The position numbers were made by a program, and so were the translations under genes. DNA of 10,268 nt, from assembly GCA_005893185.1 (NCBI GenBank), contig VBOS01000266.1:1-10268 (forward strand). The letters are read 5' to 3'. Position 1 is the first letter of the stretch. Each line of letters starts with the position of its first letter. The notes beneath the pieces were generated by a model. The model saw only the letters and a program-made list of their open reading frames with translations. It ran no database searches and was not told the origin of the DNA. Shown here one piece after another: positions 5,126 to 10,268 of this stretch. Origin of the DNA: Candidatus Eiseniibacteriota bacterium. GTDB lineage: Bacteria > Eisenbacteria > RBG-16-71-46.

Positions 5126-6336
5126 TTGCCCCCCGACACCACGGTGATGAGCTTGAACATCGGAAGGTACATGGCGATCACCATTCCGCCCACGATTCCG
5201 CCCATGATGACGATCATCACGGGCTCGATGATCGAGGTCAGCGTGTCCACGGCGGTGTCCACTTCGGCTTCGTAGAACACCGCAACCTTGGTCAGCATCT
5301 CGTCCAGGGCGCCGGTCTGCTCGCCCACCGAGATCATCTGCACCACCATCGGCGGGAAGACACCCGACTGCTTGAGCGGCGCCGAGACCGTCTCGCCTTC
5401 GCGGATCGAAGTGCGCGCCGTCATGATCGCTTCGGCGATCACTTTGTTGCCGGCGGTACGCGCCGTGATCTCGAGCCCCGCGAGAATCGGGACGCCCGAT
5501 GCGATCAGCGTCCCGAGCGTACGGGTGAAGCGCGCCACCGAGCCCTTGAGCAGCACGTCGCCGAGCACCGGGATCTTGAGCATCATGGCGTCGATCGCGC
5601 GGCGTCCGTTGTCGGTCGCGTAGGCGCGCTGGAGGAGGAAGGCCGCGATGCCGATCGCCAGCAGCCCGACCCACCAGAAGTGCTGGAGCGCTCCGGAAAG
5701 CCAGAGCACGATCTGGGTCGGAAGCGGCAGCTCGCCGCCGAAGTCGGTGAACATCTTGGCGAAGGTCGGGATGATGAAGATCAGCATGAACGCTGTGGCG
5801 CCCAGGGCGACGGTCAGCACCACCGCCGGGTACACCATGGCGCTCTGGACCTTGCGCTTCAGCGCATCCGCCTTCTCGATGTAGGTCGCGAGGCGCATCA
5901 GGATCTCGTCGAGAACGCCGCCCGCCTCGCCGGCCGCCACCATGTTGCGGAACAGGTCGTCGTAGACGTTCTTGTGCTTGCCGAGCGCGTCCGAGAGCGT
6001 CGAGCCCGACTCCACCTCGCGCGTCACGTCCGCGATCACGCGCCCGAACGCAGGCTTGCTCGACTGCTTCGCCAGGATGTCGAGGCACTGCACGAGCGGG
6101 AGTCCCGCCGAGATCATGGTGGCGAACTGCCGTGTGAAGATCGCGAGATCCTTCGTGGAGGCCGGTGAGCCGCCGAACCTCGGCATCGAGATCCCGCCCG
6201 GCTTCGGCCGCACCGATGTGACCAGGATCTTCTTCTTGCGGAGGAGATCGACGACCTCCTCCTGCCGTGAGACTTCGATCTCACCCGATTGAGCCTCGCC
6301 CGCGAGCGTCCGACCCTTCCACACGAAGACCGGCAT
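5122..6336 (-). CDS. pilC: Type IV pilus inner-membrane platform protein PilC
   Basis: A 404-residue GspF/PilC-family protein. It spans the inner membrane and couples the cytoplasmic ATPases PilB and PilT to movement of pilins into or out of the fibre. The N-terminus 'MPVFVWKGRTLAGE' is the family start. Two repeated T2SSF domains follow (about 68-191 and 270-392), the first with 'LAIFTRQFATMISAGLPL' and the second with 'FTRTLGTLIASGVPIL'. Membrane segments are near 168-193, 219-236 and 370-393. Family hallmarks 'GEAGG-LDE' and 'GEQTGALDEML' are both present. The ATG at 6336 has a strong GAGG 5 nt upstream that abuts the pilT stop (TAGGAGG), giving a 9-bp gap, so its translation is probably linked to that of pilT. 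The end overlaps the start of pilS by 4 bp. The gene is complete, and no anomaly is seen. Confidence 0.96.
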   Translation of the reverse strand: MPVFVWKGRTLAGEAQSGEIEVSRQEEVVDLLRKKKILVTSVRPKPGGISMPRFGGSPASTKDLAIFTRQFATMISAGLPLVQCLDILAKQSSKPAFGRVIADVTREVESGSTLSDALGKHKNVYDDLFRNMVAAGEAGGVLDEILMRLATYIEKADALKRKVQSAMVYPAVVLTVALGATAFMLIFIIPTFAKMFTDFGGELPLPTQIVLWLSGALQHFWWVGLLAIGIAAFLLQRAYATDNGRRAIDAMMLKIPVLGDVLLKGSVARFTRTLGTLIASGVPILAGLEITARTAGNKVIAEAIMTARTSIREGETVSAPLKQSGVFPPMVVQMISVGEQTGALDEMLTKVAVFYEAEVDTAVDTLTSIIEPVMIVIMGGIVGGMVIAMYLPMFKLITVVSGGK

Positions 6337-6345
6337 CTCGTCCTC

Positions 6346-7419
6346 CTAGGCCGCCGGGCGCATGACTTTGCTCAGCATGGCCTCCAGCTCGGAGCGGTCG
6401 GCGCAGCGCTCGAGCGCGACCTCCGGGGTCAGGACCCGGTCGAGCACGCACTGGAGCAGGGACTGGTTCATGGTTTGCATGCCGAACTTCTGGCCCGCCT
6501 GCATCAGGCTGTAGATCTGGTGGGTCTTGCCTTCTCGGATCACGGCCTTGATCGCGGGCGTACACACCAGGACTTCGGCGCACATCACCCGACCGCCGGC
6601 GCGGCGCGGGATCAGCTGTTGCGTGATCACGCCCTCCAGGACGAACGCCAGCTGGCTGTGGATCTGGCGCTGCTGGTCGGCCGGGAACACGTCCACGATG
6701 CGGTTCACCGCCTCGTAGGTCGAGTTGGTGTGCAGCGTCGCGAATACCAGGTGGCCGGTCTAGGCGATGGTCAGCGCCGCCGCCACGGTCTCGTAGTCAC
6801 GCATCTCGCCGATCAGGATCACGTTCGGGTCCTGGCGCAGGATGTACTTGAGCGCGGTGGGGAACGAGTTCGTGTCCGCGCCCACTTCGCGCTGATTCAC
6901 GATCGCCTTCTTGTGGTGGTGGACGTACTCGATCGGATCCTCGATGGTCACGATGTGGCATTGGCGCGTGGAGTTGATCCGGTCGAGCATCGCGGCCAGC
7001 GTTGTGGTCTTGCCGCTGCCGGTGGGGCCGGTCACCAGCACCAGGCCCTTCTGACGGTTCGTGAACTCGCGAACCACTTGTGGCAACCCCAGCTTTTCGA
7101 GCTGCAGGATCTCGTAGGGGATCTGGCGCACCGCCATCGCGACGACGCCGCGCTGCAAGAAGACGTTGGTCCGGTAGCGCGAGAGCGCCTTCACGCCGAA
7201 GGAGAAGTCGAGCTCCTTCGTGGTCTCGAAGCGCTTGCGCTGCTCGTCGCTCATCACGCTGTAGGCGAGCTGGCCCGTCATCTCGGGCGTGAGCACCTCG
7301 TGCTCCGACGGGATGACGGAGCCGTCCACGCGGAACTCGGGCGGCACGCCGGCGGTGATGTGGAGATCCGACGCACGCCGCATCACCATCTCCTCCAGCA
7401 ACTGCTTCAAGGTCACCAC
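6346..7419 (-). pseudogene. pilT: Type IV pilus retraction ATPase PilT, interrupted by an in-frame TAG codon
   Basis: PilT powers pilus retraction, hence twitching and DNA uptake. The start is GTG at 7419 (or GTG at 7416), with AAGGAG at 7429-7434. Full span is 358 codons, the normal PilT length. Visible are 'ASDLHITAGVPP' near residue 15, Walker A 'GPTGSGKT' (131-138), 'TIEDPIEY' (about 156-163) and Walker B 'VILIGEMRD' (about 200-208). After 'AAALTIA' the frame meets TAG at 6760-6762 (codon 220), then continues without a shift as 'TGHLVFATLHTN' (His box), 'AIKAVIREGKTHQIYSLMQ' (the AIRNLIRE-type motif) and a normal C-terminus ending in TAG at 6346-6348. The family has Glu at the stop position, so one G-to-T change of GAG explains it. 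Taken literally, the 219-residue product lacks the His box and the retraction motif. A sequencing or assembly error is a real alternative. The stop is followed 9 bp later by pilC. Confidence 0.85.
6760..6762 (-). other. Premature in-frame amber codon in pilT
   Basis: On the minus strand the codons read GCC TAG ACC, translating 'LTIA-stop-TGHLV'. The flanks on both sides match PilT in the same frame, so this is a substitution and not a frameshift. TAG is also the real terminator of full-length pilT (6346-6348) and of two pilin genes (549-551 and 1295-1297), which argues against genome-wide recoding of TAG. Confidence 0.9.
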
Positions 7420-7463
7420 GTCGCGTCGCTCCTTCCGTGTGCCGTAGGGCGGTCGGTCCGGTG

Positions 7464-9155
7464 TTACAGTTTGTCTGCGGCGGTCTCCTTGAGGATCTCT
7501 TCCGTCGTCGTCATTCCGCGCTTGAGCTTCATCAGCCCGTCGCGGCGCAGCGTCAACATGCCCTCGCCGATCGCCATCTTCTTGATCTCGCTCGCAGATG
7601 CGCGCTCGAGCACCAGCTCGCGCAGCTTGGGACTCAGCGGCATGACCTCGTAAACGCCCTGCCGGCCCCGGTATCCGGTGTTGCCGCAGTCGACGCAACC
7701 CCCGCCCAGGTAGAACGTCCCGGTCGCTGCGTCCTCGGGCGCGAGCTGGAGCTCGCGCAGCACTTCGTCGCTGAGCGTGATGAGCTTCTTGCAGTTTGCG
7801 CACACCCGGCGCACGAGGCGCTGGGCGAGCACCAGGTTTACCGACGAGCACACCAGGAACGGCTCGATCCCCATGTCCACCAGACGTCCGATCGCGCTCG
7901 GCGCGTCGTTCGTGTGGAGGGTGGAGAGCACGAGGTGGCCTGTGAGCGCCGCCTTGACCGCGATCGAAGCGGTGTCCAGGTCCCGGATCTCGCCCACCAT
8001 GATGATGTTGGGATCCTGGCGTAGAAAGGCTCGCAGCGCAGCCGCGAACGACAGGCCCACGTCATCGTTGACCAGCACCTGGTTGATGCCGTCGAGGTTG
8101 TACTCGACGGGATCCTCGGCGGTCATCACGTTGACCTCCGGCGTGTTCACGCGCGACAGGGCCGAGTACAGGGTCGTGGTCTTGCCCGAGCCGGTCGGGC
8201 CGGTGACGAGCACCATGCCATAGGGGTTTGCGATCGCGGAGACGAACTCCTTCATCGCGGCCGCTTCGAAGCCCAGCTTCTCGAGATCGATGTTGAGGTT
8301 GCTCTTGTCGAGGATTCGCATCACGATCTTCTCGCCGAAGATCGTGGGAAGGGACGAAACGCGCAGATCGATCGTGCGGCCCTGGACCTTGATCTTGATG
8401 CGCCCGTCCTGGGGCACGCGCCGCTCGGCGATGTCGAGCTCGGCCATGATCTTGAGGCGCGAGATGATCGCGGCCTTGAACTTGAAGGGCGGCGACATCA
8501 TCTCCTGCAGCACACCGTCGATTCGGAACCGCACGCGCAGCGTCTTCTCGTAGGGCTCCATGTGGATGTCGGAGGCGCCCTTGCGGACCGCGTCGAAGAT
8601 CAGCGAGTTCACCAGCTTGACGATCGGGGCCTCGTCGGCGGCCGCCACCCCCGCATCCTCGGGCTCCTCGGTTTCTTCGACGACCGCAAGCTCGTCGTCG
8701 ATGCTCTTCATGACGTCGGCCATGGTGCCGGCGGAGTCGTAGGCGCGGTCGAGGGCGCGCTTGAGCGAGCCCTCGGTGGCCACGTGCGGGTTCACGTCGT
8801 AGCCGGTGATGAACTTGATGTCGTCGATCGCGAAGATGTTGGTGGGGTTCGCCATCGCGACGATCAGGCGCCGTCCGCTGCGCGAGACCGGCAGGGCCAT
8901 GAACTTGGTCGCGACCTCCGACGGCAGCAGGCGCGTGAGAGCCAGATCGGGCTCGAAGCTCCGGAGGTCGAGGGCCGGCACCCCATAGAAGCGTGAGAGG
9001 AAGTCCAGCAGGTTCTCCTCGCTGATTGCCCCGACCTTGACGAGGGTCGCCGTGAGCCCGCCGCCCACGCTCTTCATCTGCTGCTGCGCCTTGGCGAGCG
9101 CGGCGGGATCGATCAGCCGGGCTTCGATCAGCTTCTTGCCGATGTCATCGTGCAC
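7464..9155 (-). CDS. pilB: Type IV pilus extension ATPase PilB
   Basis: A GspE/PilB-family secretion ATPase of 563 residues, the usual PilB length. As a hexamer on the cytoplasmic side of PilC it uses ATP to add pilins to the growing fibre. The N-terminal third carries the MshEN-type domain ('KKLIEARLIDPAALAKAQ'). The C-terminal ATPase core shows Walker A 'GPTGSGKTTT' (about 319-328), Asp box 'TAEDPVEY' (about 344-351), Walker B 'IIMVGEIRD' (about 383-391) and His box 'STLHTND' (about 410-416). Two CxxC pairs, 'CANC' (about 451) and 'CVDC' (about 486), form the zinc site that separates PilB from PilT. GTG at 9155 is chosen because the conserved domain begins a few residues later. Its Shine-Dalgarno is weak (GGAA about 9 nt upstream), and an ATG at 9296 is the alternative. 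The stop is TAA. It is the first gene of the pilBTCSR run, 44 bp before pilT. Confidence 0.95.
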   Translation of the reverse strand: MHDDIGKKLIEARLIDPAALAKAQQQMKSVGGGLTATLVKVGAISEENLLDFLSRFYGVPALDLRSFEPDLALTRLLPSEVATKFMALPVSRSGRRLIVAMANPTNIFAIDDIKFITGYDVNPHVATEGSLKRALDRAYDSAGTMADVMKSIDDELAVVEETEEPEDAGVAAADEAPIVKLVNSLIFDAVRKGASDIHMEPYEKTLRVRFRIDGVLQEMMSPPFKFKAAIISRLKIMAELDIAERRVPQDGRIKIKVQGRTIDLRVSSLPTIFGEKIVMRILDKSNLNIDLEKLGFEAAAMKEFVSAIANPYGMVLVTGPTGSGKTTTLYSALSRVNTPEVNVMTAEDPVEYNLDGINQVLVNDDVGLSFAAALRAFLRQDPNIIMVGEIRDLDTASIAVKAALTGHLVLSTLHTNDAPSAIGRLVDMGIEPFLVCSSVNLVLAQRLVRRVCANCKKLITLSDEVLRELQLAPEDAATGTFYLGGGCVDCGNTGYRGRQGVYEVMPLSPKLRELVLERASASEIKKMAIGEGMLTLRRDGLMKLKRGMTTTEEILKETAADKL

Positions 9156-9425
9156 GTGTGAGTTCCACGGTCTGGATCGCCCAAGGGGGACCGAATCCTC
9201 GAAACGGATCGACGGCACCGTAGGCCGCCGGACGGGGAGGACCCGTGGGCGAACGGCGCCGCTGCGCGGCACTTCCGTCCGCGCATTGATCCGCAATCCT
9301 TATCGGCAGAATGCGCGCTGTCTGAACGGTAAACTACGGCCGCGGCACGCACGCCGTGCGAATCGCAACGCGGGGCGAACCGTGGAGCGTCGGGGCCAAG
9401 CCATGACGCCCGGAACGCCGGGGCC
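9156..9425. other. 270-bp gene-free stretch upstream of pilB
   Basis: No convincing gene, RNA gene or terminator is seen. The pilB frame stays open as far as an ATG at 9296, but that 47-codon extension is Arg/Pro-rich and unlike the N-terminus of PilB proteins, so it is treated as non-coding. The promoter of the pil operon probably lies here. On the minus strand a weak sigma-70-like pair (TTCAGA, 16 bp, GATAAG) occurs around 9300-9328. It is too poor to call as a feature. Confidence 0.4.
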
Positions 9426-9821
9426 TCAGTGAACCGGCCCCACGCCCACCCGCGCGCGGAGCTTCTCCAGCAGCCGCGGCCCGACGCCACGCACGGCCCG
9501 CAATTCCTCGACGCGCCGGAATGGCCCGTGCTGTCGGCGATACTCGACGATGCGGCGCGCGAGCACCGGCCCGATGCCCGGCAGCGCGTCGAGCTCAGCT
9601 GCCCCTGCCCGGTTGAGGTCGAGCACGGGGGGGTCGCGGACCACGCGCGTGCCGTCGATCCGCTCGGCGGTATCACGCGCGGCGCCAGCTGGCGGATCGG
9701 GCGGCGCCAGAGCGGCCGGAAGGCCGGCCGGAGCCCGCCCCGCCCGCCACAGGTCGCGGCCCGTGCCGATCGCGAGCAGCAGCAGGAGGACCAGGGCACC
9801 GCGACGCTCTGCGGCGTTCAA
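9426..9821 (-). CDS. comEA: ComEA-like helix-hairpin-helix DNA-binding protein with N-terminal membrane anchor
   Basis: A small protein of about 131 residues. Near the N-terminus is one hydrophobic segment ('GALVLLLLLAIG', about residues 8-20), then a Pro/Ala-rich linker, then a C-terminal double helix-hairpin-helix region. The first hairpin is 'LDLNRAGAAELDALPGIGPVLARRIVEYR', shown here only by its key 'LPGIGP' and 'LNRA' elements, and the second is 'VRGVGPRLLEKLRA'. ComEA proteins bind double-stranded DNA non-specifically on the outer side of the inner membrane and feed it to the ComEC channel during transformation, with type IV pili doing the initial capture. The start is uncertain. No ATG lies between the upstream stop and the hydrophobic segment, so TTG at 9821 (or CTG at 9827) is proposed; an ATG at 10046 would overlap the upstream gene by about 180 bp. 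No comEC is in view, so a DNA-uptake role is inferred from family and from the adjacent pilus genes. Confidence 0.75.
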   Translation of the reverse strand: MNAAERRGALVLLLLLAIGTGRDLWRAGRAPAGLPAALAPPDPPAGAARDTAERIDGTRVVRDPPVLDLNRAGAAELDALPGIGPVLARRIVEYRRQHGPFRRVEELRAVRGVGPRLLEKLRARVGVGPVH

Positions 9822-9867
9822 GAACAGCGGATGAGGCCTCGTGCGGGGTGGGTTAACCTTCCGGAAC

Positions 9868-10268
9868 TCAGTTGTACAGCTTCCACGCCAGGCCCAGCCG
9901 GAATTCGCGTCCGACCCCGAGCGCCTCGCGGCCCGTCGCAGAGTCGATCCACGTTTGGGGCCGTGCCCGGTCCTCGAGATTGCGCACGCGCAACGCCACC
10001 ATCGCATCGCCGATCGTGAACGTCCCCGATACGCCGTAGCTCGCATAGCCGTCGAGCCGCCGGGGGACGGGCGCCTCGCTCTCGCGCGGGCCGACGACTT
10101 CCACCTCGGCCCTCAGCACAACGCCGAGATCCTTCTGGAACGGCTGGAACAGTGCTTCGAGCGCCGCGCGCCCGCCGAACGGCGGATCCACCGCCGGCTG
10201 GCTGGCGCTCTTCTCGCGCGCCAGAGCGAACGCCTGAGCGCTGGCTCCCACCATCCTGCCACGCCAGG
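9868..10268 (-). CDS. C-terminal fragment of an outer-membrane beta-barrel protein, TonB-dependent receptor-like (5' part outside window)
   Basis: The reading frame is open to the right edge, so only the last 133 codons are visible. It ends in TGA at 9868-9870. The visible protein alternates polar and hydrophobic residues in amphipathic strands, including 'LRAEVEVVGPRE', 'YASYGVSGTFTIGDAMVALRVRN' split across a turn, and a final strand 'EFRLGLAWKLYN'. The 'A-LRVRNLEDR' stretch followed by 'GREFRLGL-W' matches the closing strands of TonB-dependent receptors, where a conserved 'NL-D' turn precedes the last barrel strand. The barrel would sit in the outer membrane; the ligand cannot be told from this fragment. 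The usual terminal Phe is replaced by 'YN'. A different outer-membrane barrel family is possible because the plug domain and TonB box lie outside the window. It is separated from the next gene by 46 bp, so the two may be co-transcribed. Confidence 0.7.
   Translation of the reverse strand, partial: WRGRMVGASAQAFALAREKSASQPAVDPPFGGRAALEALFQPFQKDLGVVLRAEVEVVGPRESEAPVPRRLDGYASYGVSGTFTIGDAMVALRVRNLEDRARPQTWIDSATGREALGVGREFRLGLAWKLYN

Noticed and set aside
3452..6088. A single 878-residue protein covering part of pilC and all of pilS
   Set aside because: The N-terminal part is an out-of-frame reading of pilC; the real PilS starts at 5125.
9156..9296. N-terminal extension of PilB from an ATG at 9296
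   Set aside because: The 47 extra residues are Arg/Pro-rich and unlike PilB N-termini; GTG at 9155 places the start right before the conserved domain.
9285..9310. Sigma-54 promoter ahead of pilB (TTGCGG on the minus strand)
   Set aside because: There is a TTGC-like -12 but no GG at the required -24 spacing.
9426..10046. Longer ComEA start at an ATG at 10046
   Set aside because: It would overlap the upstream barrel gene by about 180 bp, and the extension resembles a shadow translation.
1..10268. CRISPR array, tRNA, rRNA or insertion sequence
   Set aside because: No regularly spaced repeats, tRNA-like folds, transposase motifs or terminal repeats with target duplications were seen on either strand.

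Overview
This window comes from a GC-rich Gram-negative-type bacterium. It carries most of a type IV pilus (T4P) locus, and every gene reads on the minus strand, so the biological order runs from the right edge to the left. The order pilB-pilT-pilC-pilS-pilR-pilin is the arrangement known from Myxococcus and Geobacter. The pilins (long, cysteine-free, with a shared 'NMH-FQ--AEDY--QNDG' core) and the general style would also fit a metagenome-derived lineage of the FCB or deltaproteobacterial kind. The phylum cannot be fixed from the sequence alone.

Right end (about 9426-10268): the C-terminal part of an outer-membrane beta-barrel resembling a TonB-dependent receptor, then a small membrane-anchored ComEA-like helix-hairpin-helix DNA-binding protein. 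A 270-bp gene-free stretch follows.

Centre (2001-9155): a tight operon with pilB (extension ATPase), pilT (retraction ATPase), pilC (inner-membrane platform), pilS (membrane sensor kinase) and pilR (NtrC-type sigma-54 activator). Junctions are short gaps or overlaps. The striking defect is in pilT: an in-frame TAG stands where the family has Glu in the 'LTIAETGHLV' stretch. It would cut the protein to 219 of 357 residues, while the rest of the reading frame is intact and well conserved.

Left end (1-2000): three tandem type IV pilin genes; the last runs off the window. Each is preceded by a sequence with exact GG-N10-GC sigma-54 promoter spacing, and the first two are each followed by a strong hairpin terminator. 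This makes three separate pilin transcription units placed directly downstream of pilSR, whose product is expected to activate sigma-54 promoters. Pilins 2 and 3 also share a ribosome-binding-site leader able to form a small hairpin, plus a 74-bp stretch of identical coding DNA.

The system is a recognisable T4P locus rather than a new class. The points worth a second look are the pilT nonsense codon, the repeated sigma-54-driven pilin cassettes and the inverted repeats around their promoters.
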